Below are positions 1-13,074 of a DNA stretch of 64,000 nt, one piece after another; positions within the stretch are counted from its first letter, which is position 1; each line of letters begins with the position of its first letter. Source of the DNA: Megalonaias nervosa (lineage: Eukaryota; Mollusca; Bivalvia; Unionida; Unionidae); the NCBI GenBank assembly GCA_016617855.1, contig JAECUM010016873.1, positions 1-64,000 of the forward strand, read 5' to 3'. Below the pieces are notes generated by a model. That model saw only the letters and a program-made list of their open reading frames with translations, searched no databases and was not told where the DNA came from. The position numbers and the translations under genes are program-made.

Positions 1-262
1 TTACCTTATTACCTTGTAAAAAAAAAAAAAAATTCTTATAAGTACGAAAAATAAAATATGTAAAAAGTTTTATTATGATTTAGGAGAAGAGATTGCATAT
101 AAATTCGAATATATGACGATTGTGCGTGGTTCCTGAAATATCATATACATGTATTATTCTTGTACACGGAAAACATTTCTTCTTTGGGGAGGTAATCGCG
201 TATGGATTCGAATATAAAACAATCTCGTGGCGTGGCTCCTAAATTTTTTTAATTTAACCAAT
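1..262. repeat. Interspersed repeat fragment, Tigger-like interior family
   Basis: Segments such as CATATACATGTATTATTCT, TGTACACGGAAAA and TAAGTACGAAAAATAAA recur in diverged form at 36480-36720. There they follow a terminal sequence typical of pogo/Tigger-like elements. The family seems to have an internal period of about 130-150 bp. Only a fragment is in the window; no coding potential is visible. Confidence 0.5.
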
Positions 263-1731
263 TTCTTACAGTTTTGTGCCAAAATAAACATCGGAAATAC
301 AAGTTTCTGAACCAATGGCTGGGCCTTTTGAGAAATTTTATCTTTGGTTATTGTTGAAAAATGACAGCTCATAAGTGTTAAATCTTATTATTACCGATCC
401 ATGAGCAATGAAACCATCAAGTCTACTTTGTGTTTGTCTTCAATGCATTCCGTATACAGTCGTTGCTCAAACAATATCCGACATATGTTCTCTAAACTGA
501 CTACACAACTAAGCAACAAACAATGCGGCGGTTGATAAAAGATTCTCACCTGAATTTATAGATCAATTAATTTAAATACATTGCTCATCATTAAAGTCAA
601 TTGCCGAGCTAAACTTTTTCAAATTATGGGGCAACGATTTATAAAACATCAAAGAAACGAAAGCCACCAACATGTGCACGTGGCTTGGCGGTGTTGTTTT
701 ATGCAATCAGTTGACCTGTGAATAATGTTGTCAACTTCCTACAAATATACCCCCATTGTTGACTGAGAATTATTCTTGATGTAGTCTTTTAAACTAATAG
801 GTGTAAAAGTGTTAGTTTGCACACACTAAAATACAGGTTCAACAAGTCCGAGAACTAAGGTCATGAACAACCGAACTTCCCGAGACACAAATAGAACCTC
901 AAAATAAACAACAACTATTATGAATTTGATTATGAAGCCAGTCCCTACACGAATATAAAGAACATACATAACAAATAACACACGCATATAACACACACGG
1001 GACAATATAGATCTATGGCAAAGATCATTTAAATAAATAAACTCTGGAACCAGACTGGGTTTCAGAGTAATATACAAATAAGAATAAGGAGATGTACAAA
1101 CCCTAAATCAAAATTATATAAAATCGAAATTTATATAAAAAAAAACAAAAACAAAACAAACACTATCATATTGGGGGAACAAAAATACATAAAATTCATT
1201 CAATTTCGGCAATAGGGGGCTCCTCAGATGATGTTAATTCTGAGAGGAACCACACCAAGAAAAAATAAAATAAAATTAGCGATTATGATAATAACATAGT
1301 TCACCAGAACATGACCTTTCAGCTGTCGCTGTCAGATCTTCACATAGGGCGTCGGAGATCTGACTTTAATCTGACTGATATTGCGCATGACAGCCAGAAT
1401 AAACTTCACGAATATGTGTCAATTGCAACCTTGGTTTTTGAGCATAAGCTAGACTAATACAAACAATCAAAATTTTAAGTTGATAACCTACTTACCTACA
1501 CACATACATTATGCAGATATTGAATGGTACTGGAACTGCTTATACACACAAACATGCACAGGGACACACCTATACATCTGAGCAAGTAATGGATCCTTAA
1601 TCAGACCAAACCAAATATTACACTTTTGTTCTAAACTGGCTAACAATTTATAAAGTGATTGCATTTGAACGTTGTTTGAGCCAGACACTATAGAGTACAT
1701 ACGATTGTGAATGCTCTTGAAGTGCATGCAG

Positions 1732-1733
<2 letters not shown>
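263..1733. other. Unassigned AT-rich non-coding stretch
   Basis: I see no gene, structured repeat or recognisable element here. The reading frames present are short and have no recognisable motif or codon bias. Confidence 0.5.

Positions 1734-1784
<51 letters not shown>
1734..1784. repeat. (GA)n microsatellite
   Basis: About 25 perfect GA/AG dinucleotides. Confidence 0.98.
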
Positions 1785-1789
<5 letters not shown>

Positions 1790-2458
1790 TACAAGAATGA
1801 ATGGTAAAGTATATTTGCTTTTCTTATCAGTTCATACATTTAGCAGGTTTGGGTATCCAGTCCAATGCATCGTCTTTTAATGGTACGTTTTCGGTTAAAA
1901 TTAGCAACCAAATGCAGATTAAGTTATAGATTTTGTTGTTTGTTTCTTATGCATTTATTTTTGAAATTTTAATTTTAGCTCTTTTCTTCGAGTTCTTGAC
2001 TGAGGAGTGTATGCATGTTGAATATAATTGTTTTCCGCAAATACTAAATACTTTACAATGCTCATAACGTTTGTTAATTTTACACTGTAAAATTTATTTC
2101 AGTATAATCAAGAAACATTGACATTAGTTTTGAATTTATAAACCTAAAATGAACGTATGCAGTTTTGTTTCAAATTCTGTTCGACTTGTATTGAAAGAAA
2201 TCCAGCTAACTGAAATAAAAATCATAACTAAAATCTCTTAATGAAAACTTATTTTGTCTCGTCATAGATACGACAGCTGCATATCGCAAAACAGACAGGT
2301 TACATTTCAAATCACATCACATCATCAAGGTACAATGGGTGTAGATTATTCTGTGGAGTAATTTTACACTCGGGCTCGTCATTGATGTTGCTGTTCATTG
2401 TTTCTTTATGCCGCTCTGAATCCATGACCTGAGCTAAATATACTATTGATGTGCTACG

Positions 2459-2460
<2 letters not shown>
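1785..2460. other. Unassigned AT-rich stretch
   Basis: No gene or repeat recognised. Confidence 0.5.

Positions 2461-2515
<55 letters not shown>
2461..2515. repeat. (GT)n microsatellite
   Basis: About 27 perfect GT units. No SINE body is recognisable next to it, unlike the TG/CA tracts near 4.7, 6.8, 23.9 and 61.7 kb. Confidence 0.98.
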
Positions 2516-2516
<1 letters not shown>

Positions 2517-2824
2517 TATAAGATTTATGGGAAGTGTTTGGTACATGGCCGTCTATTAAGGACCAATTAATTTAGACATTTCAGGTCATATGATATGTTG
2601 AACCAATCAGACTTCGTGGTTGAATCGCACGGAATGATTCACATAGAAGGGGAGCTTAATATCATTTTAGCTAATTTCAAGTGACGAGATGTTCCTCCGC
2701 CCCGCCAAACCACCTAGTAGAGAATTTCTGCCCTATAGTTTCTTTTGCGATTACATAATTTTATTCACATCGATCAAGATCTCGAGTCATGTCCAATAAT
2801 TGCAGCTTTAGAACTGCAAACACG

Positions 2825-2827
<3 letters not shown>

Positions 2828-2866
<39 letters not shown>
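2828..2866. repeat. (AC)n microsatellite
   Basis: About 19 perfect AC units. Confidence 0.98.
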
Positions 2867-2868
<2 letters not shown>

Positions 2869-3009
2869 TTATCACGCAACATTAAACTCTGCTCGTATGG
2901 TGGCTCACTATCAAATACAGATATTGACGAAGTTTTAAAGGTAATAATTCCTTTTTCTTTTAGCTATTTCACAAATGACTACGTTATAGCTCATGGACTT
3001 TTAAAAGAT

Positions 3010-3222
3010 TAAATATTTTGTCAATAAAGAGCGTAGCATTGTCTTCATATCAGAACGAGTACTTCTGGGCCAATAACAGCGTAGCTCATGGTCTACAAAA
3101 CCGAATAAGTACTTCTGGGCCAATAACAGCATAACATGATCTTCAAAACATAATAAGTAGTTCTGGGCCAATAACAGCGTATCATGATCTTCAAAACAGA
3201 ATAAATACTTCTGGACCAAATG
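3010..3222. repeat. ~48-bp tandem repeat, about 4 copies
   Basis: Units each contain TTCTGGGCCAATAACAGC followed by a CATGATCTTCAAAACA-like segment. They start near 3063, 3113, 3161 and 3209. Minus-strand ORFs across it are repeat artefacts. Confidence 0.85.
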
Positions 3223-3359
3223 ATAATTACACTTATCTTTTGAAAAGCAGGAGGAAGAAAAATTATAAAATCATAAATCATGCCGTTGCACCTCCGGTAC
3301 ACATGTAATATTGAAAAAAACACAAGTATTCCACCGTTAAATCCTACAATCTACACCAC

Positions 3360-3360
<1 letters not shown>

Positions 3361-3407
<47 letters not shown>
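3361..3407. repeat. (ATA)n microsatellite
   Basis: About 15 perfect ATA/TAA units. Confidence 0.98.
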
Positions 3408-3559
3408 TAATGCTTTATATTATGAGGGTAATAAAATATTCTATCGAAGCCATGAACAAACTATTGCAAATAAAATAAACAAAAAAGAAAAATAGTAAAT
3501 CGTACTTAAAGATACTGATTATAAAAGCACGACGTGAATATTATATGCATTAAAAAAAA

Positions 3560-4736
3560 TATGGAGTGCATATATTTCAGTATTTGCAATGAAAATTGCC
3601 TTTTGAGATAACAGTCATGCGATTTTGTTTTTAACACATTTACATTTTTTTTCTGATCTAATGATTTTGGGATTCTATTCCACAGAACAGCACCAGAGTA
3701 AGCAAATAATTTTTGTTAAAGTATTTGTTTTGGGAAATGGTGTTCTGCGATTTAGGTCTTTGTTATTTTTCTTCTGACTTAAATTTAAACATACCATGCA
3801 AATATTGTGGACAAAGTTCGCTCGTTACTTTGAACGTTAAAAGGGACTTTGGAAGTCAAGATGCATTCAAATTTCATGCACTTAAATTTCGATAAGAGTC
3901 TTTGGATGGTTATCAAATGGGAAATTTACGATAATTCTTGCTGCTTTTTCTTGAAGTTTGTGGATCGTTAAAATGTTGATATCAGTTGTATTTCCCCAGA
4001 CTGCCCCTTACAAGGCAAAAAGAGGAAAAATTAATGTATTGTGAAATAATTTCCAATAGATTAGTGGCAGATAACATTTTATCCCCTGTACAAGATATAT
4101 TCTTGAGCTTAACTACAGAACAAGCGTGTTAAACTTGTAAACACCAGTCTAGATTCTGAATAACATGAATTTTCAAAAGTTTTAAACTTGCAAACATAAA
4201 AGTCTAGATTCTTATTAACACGAACTCTCAAAAGAGTTAAAATTGCAAACAACAGTCTACATTCTTATCAACACGAACTCATCAACATTTTTAATTAGAA
4301 TATTGAAGATATACAGCTCAAGGTTTGGATTTGCGTACACCGATGATTTTTGTCTAGTTCCAATTAGTACTGCCTTGGCTTTGAGGGGATTGATAAACTT
4401 GTTATTTAGTTAGCACCAATATTCAAACCGCTCCGGTGGCCTAGTGGTTAGAGTGTCCGCCTTGGATGCGGGTGGTAGAGGGGTTCGAACCCCAGCCGAG
4501 TCATACCAAAGACTTATAAAATGGTACTAACAGCTGCCTAGCTAGGGGCTCAGTATTAAGAGGTTAGTGTTAGGACTGGTCAGCCTGGTGTCAGGATAAT
4601 GTGACTGGGTGGGACATCATGCTACACGTCTGCGGCATGATGCCCCAGTACTAGACATCACTATAAACTGTCGCACTGCAGACATTGTAGCGATATGACT
4701 GTAAAATTGTTAAAGCTACGTTAAAAATCCAAATTA

Positions 4737-4774
<38 letters not shown>

Positions 4775-5367
4775 AATATTCAACTTTACATAAATCTTCA
4801 ACCAATTTTTTTGCTCAGAGTTATAACGTTAGAATCAGACTTACGCAAAGTAGTAACATCAGCATATAGATCAGTTTTTGAATATTGTAAATACAGGGTA
4901 AGCCATTTATAAACAATATGAATAATGCAGTACCTAAAACAGAGCCCAGTGGAGATGTCTGGAAAGAAGTATTTCAAGAATGTTAGATATGGTTGGCATA
5001 ATAGATATTGGCCTATAATTATCTGGATATGACCTCGAACCCATTTTATAAATAGGCCTAACTTGCTGCATTGATTCCCTAACTCGTTTTGGGGATAATT
5101 ATGTAGGTACGAGATGGAGCAATACCGTCCATACCTTTATTTAAAATGAATAGCCCTATTTTGGTCCAATCCAGCTGATTTCTTAGTATTTAACTTCTTC
5201 AGCTCTCTCACTACATCTACATATGACATAAATGGAACAGTGAATTGTAAATTTTCTGTAATTTTTGACTTAATAAAATCTTGTAGTTTTTTGTTCTTTT
5301 TATTAGTATTTGATATATTAGAATTCACATGTGTTGCATGAATGTAGTGATATTTGAATCTTATCAA
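3560..5367 (-). mobile_element. Decayed non-LTR retrotransposon (LINE) reverse transcriptase, split by a SINE
   Basis: Minus-strand translation gives pieces of a LINE reverse transcriptase in the right order but in shifting frames. Around 5170-5240 is VVRELKKLNTKKSAGLD, like the finger/palm start of CR1/Jockey-type RTs. Around 4860 is a YADVT remnant of the YADD catalytic box. Near 4370 is INPLKAKAVLIGTRQK, a conserved block downstream of the catalytic box. Near 3680 is GAVLWNRIPKSL, typical of the RT C-terminal end. Multiple stops and frameshifts make it a fossil. A plus-strand SINE interrupts it at 4427-4771. No endonuclease domain is recognised upstream. CR1/Jockey-like is my best guess for the clade. 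Confidence 0.8.
4427..4771 (+). mobile_element. tRNA-derived SINE (family A) with CA tail and 12-bp target duplication
   Basis: The head is tRNA-like, with an A-box-like TGGCCTAGTGG and a perfect B box GGTTCGAACCC. A family-specific body follows, and the copy ends in TTAAAAATCCAAATTAGACA plus a (CA)n tail. It is flanked by the direct repeat ACCAATATTCAA at 4415-4426 and 4772-4783, showing insertion by target-primed reverse transcription into the older LINE fragment. This is the only copy of this family in plus orientation. Confidence 0.93.
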
Positions 5368-5385
5368 TTATTAGTTGACTTGGGA

Positions 5386-5551
5386 CAGTGGCGTACGAAG
5401 GGTAAATGGCGCCCGGGGCGACTATGAAGGCCCAAAGGAGTTTTAGCGTCCCGGGACCTCTGGCTCCCGCGGTTTTGGTGCCACAAGACCTCTGGCGCCC
5501 GGAGCAACTGCCCCGTCCACCGCCACCCCCACCCCTGTTAGTACGCTACTG
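5386..5551. mobile_element. hAT-like MITE (166 bp)
   Basis: It starts CAGTGGCGTACGAAGGG and ends with the diverged complement GTACGCTACTG. The interior is unusually GC-rich for this window. Flanks ACTTGGGA (5378-5385) and ATTTGGGA (5552-5559) match at 7 of 8 bases, as expected for an 8-bp hAT target duplication. It is non-coding. Confidence 0.75.
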
Positions 5552-5559
5552 ATTTGGGA

Positions 5560-6799
5560 TCATACTGCTTTTACTTGGAGTAAAATCTTTCAGAATTTTA
5601 CACATTTCGTTTGGAATTTCCGCATTTTAACAGATATGTTATACAAATTTCTCTTAGCAGATTGAATCATAGCAGTACATCTGTTACGCCAGAGTTTATA
5701 CTTGTGCTAATCCTTGATTTTATGAAAATAGTACCTATTCTCTCTGGCATCATTTATATCTGTTTTGAGCTATGTAGGTTTGTGTGTGTTGAGCATGTTG
5801 ATCTAAAACAGAATTCATAATAGTGTGCAAGTTTTCAAGTGCTTCAGTGGATCTTCTATATTTTCTACAGTAAAGAGGTGGGAGTTTACTAAAGCAGATA
5901 AAAAGTTATCAACATTTACTTTTTTGAAAAATCTTTGGGAGAAAACCTTATGCTTTGCATCACATGTATTCGTACTATTTACTGTGCCTATAATACAATT
6001 TGGATAATGATCACTTCATGAGACATAAGGAACATGTACATCAATGATATTCACTGATTTAATACTATAAAAATGATTAATTGGTGTGCTTGATGTTTCA
6101 ATCACTCACACAGGTGAGGTAATAAGTCGAGACAACCCACAAAATTCAATCATGATTAGCCATCATACATTCTTACAATCTAAGTAGTCTACATAACTAT
6201 TGTATTTGCACGCCCTCCCGTTTGTTTGTACCTCCTACCGATGTTTAAAACGAAAATCATTAAGGATATAAAAAAATGCACAAAATATGGTCATTTCATT
6301 CATCAATTTTATTTCTAACCCGATTGTCGCCGGGGGTGGGGTGGGTGGGTGGGTCCATAACACTGTCAACTTGATGGCGTTTCAACCAAACGTAAGTTCT
6401 CGATGTAAACAAGCAGACCGACTGCTAACTGTCCTATTCTGGTTAGTAGAATAGTCCTTTTCAGAAAATAATCTCGCCTACTTCCAATATTTGCAATGTC
6501 TATTTTAATATTTCTAAAACAAACTGAACAAATAAAAAAATAGAACTCTTGTATACCATGTGTTCAGAGGTGTAACTCCAAACTTCTCGAAATTACCGAG
6601 ATCATCTGTGAAGGTGAACTACATCACATCTATTGATTGAAAACATAGACTTGCCCATGCAAATATGAAAAACCGTGTTACTTAAGAACTCCAGTTTGAT
6701 TCGAAACGCCAACAAGTTGACAGTGTTTGGGGCCCCTAGCTATAATCAGGTTAGGAATTAGACACTGATGAATTAAATGTTCTGTGCATAAAATTTACG
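5560..6799. other. Unassigned AT-rich stretch
   Basis: No gene or recognised element. Short ORFs near 5611-6007 have no motif that I can connect to a family. Confidence 0.5.
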
Positions 6800-6800
6800 T

Positions 6801-6831
<31 letters not shown>

Positions 6832-7136
6832 CTTTGGATTTTTAACATAGCTGTAACAATTTTTCAGTCATATCGCTACAATGTCTGTAGCGTGGCGGTT
6901 TATTGGGATTCTCTAGCACTGGGCATCATGCCGCAGACATACAGCATGATGTCACACCCAGTCACATTATCCTGACACCAGGCCGGCCAGTCCTAACACT
7001 AACCTCTTAATGCTGAGCGCCTAACGAGGCAGCTTTAAGTACCATTTTTATAAGTCTTTGGTATGACTCGGTCGGGGTTCGAACCCGCGACCTCACGCAT
7101 CCGAGGCGGACAATCTAACCACTAGGTCACCGGAGC
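6800..7136 (-). mobile_element. tRNA-derived SINE (family A), minus strand
   Basis: Reverse-orientation copy of the 4427-4771 element. It has a (TG)n tail at its left end, the family body, and a tRNA-like head ending CCGGAGCC with B box GGGTTCGAACCC read in reverse. Possible short target duplication TTACGTG on both sides. Confidence 0.9.
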
Positions 7137-7142
7137 CATCGC

Positions 7143-7319
7143 TTACGTGGGAAAATTGATCCACAAGATATTTTGAAAGCAGATGAAATTGTAATATATC
7201 CACAAGAAAGTTTCAATGGAATCGACAAGATATTAAGCAAGGTGATCGGGGACAACAAAATCAAACGAGTTACACACAGACGAAAGGAATTAAACTATTG
7301 TTTACAATACAATGAATAA
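7143..7319 (+). other. Unrecognised protein-coding-like fragment
   Basis: An uninterrupted plus-strand frame directly after the SINE reads as plausible protein, for example KADEIVIYPQESFNGIDKIL and KIKRVTHRRKELN, and ends in TAATAA. A second open stretch follows near 7330-7420 (RERDAISVWREALFC). Neither matches a family I know. They could be remains of one transposon ORF cut by the SINE, or an isolated exon. No start codon and no clean splice sites are evident, so I treat it as a fragment only. Confidence 0.25.
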
Positions 7320-7999
7320 TAATCTTTTTAGACAAATATATTGAAAGAAGAGAAAGAGACGCCATAAGCGTTTGGAGAGAAGCTCTATTTTGCAATGTTA
7401 AGAAATTGACATCCCTTCCCACCAAAAAATATCGTTATAGATGGAAGTCTGCGACTTCGTAACAACTAGTTGATGTTTCAAGTTTTCCAGTACAAATGGT
7501 TCGCGCACGCGAATATTTTATTTCTAGATAAATGGAGACTTACATTACGATCGACTATCTTTCGAAGAAAGACCTCACCTACGGTGACGGAATCCTTGAG
7601 AACGAATATATTTTGCCAATCCAGGTGTTGATCAGTATCATCGTAGAGAATATATTTTCTTGTTGGATATTTAGATATTTCTGGTGAGATCAAAACACTG
7701 TCTTTTACTATATGAACAACAAGAATGAAACAATTACTTTTTTATTTCTGACAGTTTGATTGGTTTCTATAACCTTGATATGTACCTCAAAAACGTCAGG
7801 GAATGACTGAAAATAGAGAAAATGAATATTTTACACCCAATTCTAAAAGTTCAGATCACTAAGTGTAGCAATATATATCACTAAATACAATGTTAACATA
7901 TTAGGATTAAATAACCACAGATGAATACAGACATCTACTAAATGGAGTAAATTTTTTGTGGGTTTTCGAACTGTAAAAAATACACACATTAATTGTTAA

Positions 8000-8030
<31 letters not shown>

Positions 8031-10029
8031 TTACTTTAATGGTAATGGGGTGGGTGGGTTGGAATTGGTTGCTTTGATTGTACGGATTGTACCTTCTTAC
8101 AAGGTGTCCGCTTTATTGGGGAATCGTTATCTAGAGGGTGGTCGCCCTCGGTGTTGTTGCCCGGATCGAGTAAATATTAATATAAAGTGTGAAACTTACA
8201 GGTGGAATAAATAGAGATCTGAGCAGATATATAAAACAGAATGACACGAGCCCCCGTACATGAAAGACAACAATTTAATCAATTATATAAACAACTGTGA
8301 TAATGCATTACATTAGAAAGATACGCTTCTTTTTGAAATAAATCATTCACCGAATTTCAAACACAAATATACTTATATAAATAGCCGATCTGTTTTAAAT
8401 GATAGAATTGGTTCATCATATAATCGAGTGAACAATCGAAGTCACTGCCTTGTACAACTTCATAACCTGCTTACTTCCGGTTCATTTCAACTTCACTGTG
8501 GCTGTTCTTCTTGGTCCTTTTCACTTTTTTCTTCTCCAAACTCTCTATTGTCTCGCCTCTTTCGGCCCTCGAACTTTGTGTGGGTAGGTGGATACTTAAA
8601 GTACGTAGATACGTAGATACTTGGATAAGTAGGTACGTGGATACGTCAGTGGAGCTATTTCCCCTTTCAAAATAAACAGAGAATCAACCTAAATCTCCTG
8701 TCAGATACTACTGGGAATAGATCGTTACTCCCCTCTCGCTATGTCAGATATCGTCCTATCGGAATTCAAACAGATATCAAAGGCTATCTGGTCAAGTCAA
8801 ACATGGCAGACCATACACAAACCTAGTTTCATAAGAATAATGTACTTCCTAACGGCTTTTTTAACACTGACTCACATTAACATCACACGAGACACAACAG
8901 TTCCGTTCTCGTCTCAGTTGCACAAAAGAATGAATGAAATTCATAACATGGCTTAACTACGTTATTTCCAGTGAATACACACATTCAAATCTTTAGCATA
9001 CATGAAATCTCACTTCATGGCTTAGCAACGTTAATTTCAGTCAGTACGCACTCAAGTCTTTATCATACGTGAAATCATCTAAGGTCGGTGAATTCACACG
9101 GATTCTCGTAACTCATATCAACTAAGGTAAGGCATGAAATTCTTAGAATACCTATTTTCCTATAACAATCAAGACGACACATTCAAACAATTCGTCAAAC
9201 TTATATAAAGAAGATCATTGTACGGATTCAGATAGATGAACTCAACACAGCTGTACTCATATCAAGAAAATTGATCTACGAATTTAACCAAATAAATACA
9301 AGCAAATATAAGCAAATAAATCCATGCAAATCGTTTTATTGGTATCAACAGATTACATGAGACTGACGCAAATACCTTGTGCTTTCAAGCTTTGCTCGCT
9401 TCTACCGCCAAAATTATCCGTCGACTTTCTAGACATCCGGTCCCTTGGATAATTGTTTTACGAGAGAATTTCTTCTAAATTCAAACTTGGAGTCTCCTAT
9501 ATTTTTTCTCTTGCAGAAAAATGTAGACTGACTAAATTTTTGCGATAGGCATATTAAAACCAAGAAATTTCGTGTGGGAACCACGACCCTTATTTAGCGT
9601 AACCAATCCGGATTAAATATATCTACCGCCTTTTATAACTAGGCTCCAAAATTGCCGTCCGCCTGACCTCTAGATTTCCAAATACTGATTCTGACAATTT
9701 CAACTGACATTTTCGATAGAGAGATCGAAGTTAACCTTTTCCTTCCAGTCTGTCTGACTGTTAAATAAACGAAGGCTTAATTAAGAATCACTTCCTCTCG
9801 CGACACAGACATTAAAAAATTCTTGCAGTATAGCGATTTAAACACGCACCTGTCCCCATAAATCTAATTAATCGTTCACCTGCCCAAACTAATGTGCTCT
9901 TTATAGATCGACAGAAATTTGCACCCTAGTTACCTCAAAAAAAAAAATATGTTTTTCATATCGACTCGACCTTGTTTCATACAAAGTTAGTTGTGGTTGT
10001 AGCAATTTCAGAACGATACCTGTATCTGC
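7320..10029. other. Unassigned stretch with two simple repeats
   Basis: Contains an (ATA)n microsatellite at 8000-8029 and a short GTAGRTAC-like minisatellite at about 8583-8650. Otherwise no gene or element is recognised. Confidence 0.5.
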
Positions 10030-10290
10030 AAAACGCGGTGGCTCAGTGATTAACGTTCCGGACTAATGACCGAGAGGGTGCGGTTTCGAATCCTACCAGT
10101 TGACCAGTCTGGGTCTGCTACCTTGGTGTGTCCGTGGGCAACGCACTTTACTCCAACTGCCTCGGCACTAAATAACCTACTTGTGTCGTTGTGCCGTAGA
10201 GCACCAAACCAAACCTTGATCAGCTTAAACATCAGCATAACAACACGAGACCGGTAAAGTGATAGACTTTCACGGCATGCCTGCATACTA
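10030..10290 (+). mobile_element. tRNA-derived SINE (family B)
   Basis: The head contains GGTGGCTCAGTGATTAACG (A-box-like) and GGTTTCGAATCC (B box). The body includes GGGCAACGCACTTTACTCCA and GCACCAAACCAAACC. Diverged copies are at 59560-59735 (plus) and 60383-60560 (minus). The head is too diverged and continuous with the body to be a functional tRNA gene. Confidence 0.8.
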
Positions 10291-12825
10291 TGCTTTTAAT
10301 GTGAAGTAAATAAATAAAAGAAAGTACACCAATAGGTGATACTGATGGAGGTCTCTCGTTCCGCGATACAGTTAGCAGTAACTTAAATCTCAACGATACC
10401 CCTATCACAAATTAACTGAAACAGCTATTAGTTCGTTGGTACCAAGACACGTAGGCACAGAAGTACATAGAACATTGAGTTTCAAAACTTTCAATAATTT
10501 GAAAGATATCAGAACATAGAACAAATCGACAATAAATTATCAGCTATCGAATAGAGTGGTACTGATATAACAAAATCTCAGATCTTCAAAACAGATTTAC
10601 GAGAACAGACAAAATATTTTACATGATCTAGAATTTCAGGGTGACACTGGATTTAAAAAAAAAACAGAAAATAACAAGCTTCTATGCTTGTATGAACCGT
10701 TCTTACTTTTATCACGAACTTTTATGCTTGTGTTACAACTGTTTTTATTATGTATTTATATATGTATTAAATAGTGTGTCAATGTTTCGTGACTTTTCTT
10801 TAATTGTTATATGTACTTGTGTGATTTGCTGATCCCACTTAAATAAATGTATTATTTATTATTATTGTTGTTTATAAACAGCCATCAGCTGTTGTACGTG
10901 ATCTACAAACAGTCAGAGAAGGAGGAGGGGAGATACCAAATTCGACAATATTGACAAATGAACAGAAGATAAACAATTTGATTGTTGCTCTGGAGAATGA
11001 CATGAAGAAACTGAATAATTCTTTCAGGAAAATAAAAACAAAAAAGCGGCTATGTGATTATAAAATCCAATAAATGATTTTAACACAAAAACTACTGACT
11101 AGAATAATAAAATAACAGCGAATACTAAAACTGTCTGAGCTGATGGGAAAAAAATGCTTTGAAAGAGATTACCAAAAAACAAAGAAGATAACGAAAGCAG
11201 AATAAATGTGCGTGAAAGCATGAACAAAGCTATGAAAATAACTTACAATTTTGTTATCTTCAGATACGAGTGAGAAGATAAAAAAACACACACACAAAAA
11301 AACAGTGCAAATTAGCGGAATTTTACAAGTCACGTGATCAGATTGAAATTAAAAGCAAACACGAAAGAATATGTTGATCGATAACTCAGTAATAACATCG
11401 GTGTGGTGCAAGAGTGTTAATGATACACACAGAGATAAAATACAATTTAACCATATTTAAACGATTTTGGAACAAACGTTAACAACCGAGACAGAGACGT
11501 TAAAAACAGAAAAAAGATTTTAAAAAAGTTTCACATTAAGTGGCAGAACGTACATAGTACAGCCGAAATAAATGAAATCAAAGAGACATTCAAAACTGAA
11601 TTTAACACGGAAATCCGCAAAAAGTCTTGCTTTAGATTTGAAAATGGACGAATTAAAATAGTAAATCGATATTAACAGAAAAAGAATTTGAAGAGAAAAT
11701 AAAACGAATGCCGGATGTAACTTGCTTTATAATGTTCACATTGTGCCGTGTCAGGAGTAGCCAGATAGCACTGAATTATGGGGGAAATTAAAAGTCAGCA
11801 TCTTTAGGTACTTAGAATGAGGAAATAAAAGGGTTGTTGGATATTTGTGAGTTTGAAATTACACCTCAACAAAACGTCCCAGCTACTTGCCTTAAAGGTC
11901 ACCAACCATACTCCAGCATTTTTCTGTTTACATCAGATTTGCATTACATGATTAAAAATAGTTATACTCGCACAAAAAGAACAAAAAAATTATCAAGTGT
12001 AAATAAGAAATAATAATTTGATTACTCGAAATAGACGTATCCAACGCTGTTACTTCCCCTTAGCTACGATTTCCCACCTACAGAGGGCGCCAACTGGAAA
12101 TGATGTATATTTATCCCAACAAGACGAAGTACATGCTTCTTGTTGTCAAAAAATAAAACGTTATAAACTATGGATAGGGAACATTTAGATGAAACTACTG
12201 AAAACTAATTTACTGTTCAGCCTTATATCGATATGCGTGCACGACGCACTAGATTGTGTCGCTTTCAAAACTGTTCCTTTGTTTCAATTTATTTTGAAAA
12301 TTCCCGTTAATCCAGGTAAAAAGGAATCAATGTTGGCTTCCCTGTGTCGACTGACTTTATTAAAACAAAAAGAAATCGGCACACTTAAAAGAATCCAAAG
12401 GAACCAAACTTGGCTTCCTTATGTCGGCCGACTTCATAAGAAAAAATCGGTACATTTAAAAGATATCAAAGTCAGTTTCCGTGGTTGGTTTGCTTTGTAA
12501 TAAAATGACCTTTGTATTCGATATCCTGTCGGTAAGTTTAAGCAAGGAGTTTATTGCCCGCTGCCAGTTGTGTTCATCCATCACCCGGGCTTCTATTGGT
12601 TTGCCAGATGTAATCATAATTGATTTTTGCAGGGCAAATAGTATACACAACAATAACTTGCTTTAATAACACTTTTGTAACCCATACTAGCGAAAAGATT
12701 ATCATTTGCACTCACAGTGGATGTATTTTTAAATAATGGTTTTTATTTGCAAGATACCGACGTATAGTTAACATGGATACAATACAATTTTGGTCAGTTT
12801 GCACCTTGTAATTTATCATGCGCAT
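10291..12825. other. Unassigned A-rich stretch, possible decayed retroelement
   Basis: Bases 10880-11050 read in plus frames as a helical, lysine-rich peptide (TNEQKINNLIVALENDMKKL), reminiscent of the coiled-coil ORF1 of LINEs. It quickly runs into stops. The rest is A-rich and uninformative. The 103-codon ORF at 12189-12500 has no recognisable features. Confidence 0.3.
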
Positions 12826-13074
12826 GGGCGCCCGCAGCATGGGTCAAGGGGGGGGGGTCACGTGACCCCCCTGGAAATCATCCTGCAAATATAAATTCCG
12901 ACAAGTTTAATCATGCAAATGAAGCCGAAAATATGTCACAAGATTCTGTTCAAAACGCTTAATAAATCTTAGCTTTAGTTTCAGACTGCTTCTTATACTA
13001 ACTCTCCCGGCCATGACTGACTGACTCCCCCCGAAAATCATGACACCCCCCCGCAAAAAATCCTGAGGGCGCCC
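12826..13074. mobile_element. MITE-like element bounded by GGGCGCCC
   Basis: A ~250-bp GC-rich island starts GGGCGCCCGCAG and ends CCTGAGGGCGCCC. It has inverted internal blocks (GTCACGTGACCCCCC; CACCCCCCCGC) and CAT/ATC(C)TGC segments on both sides. It is non-coding. I cannot assign a superfamily because no target duplication is obvious. Confidence 0.5.

Noticed and set aside
4427..4500. tRNA gene
   Set aside because: A and B boxes are present, but the sequence continues into a SINE body with a CA tail and target duplication. The same holds for 10030, 53434 and the minus-strand copies.
12189..12500. 103-codon plus-strand ORF
   Set aside because: No homology that I recognise, a repeated lysine-rich composition, no splice or promoter support.
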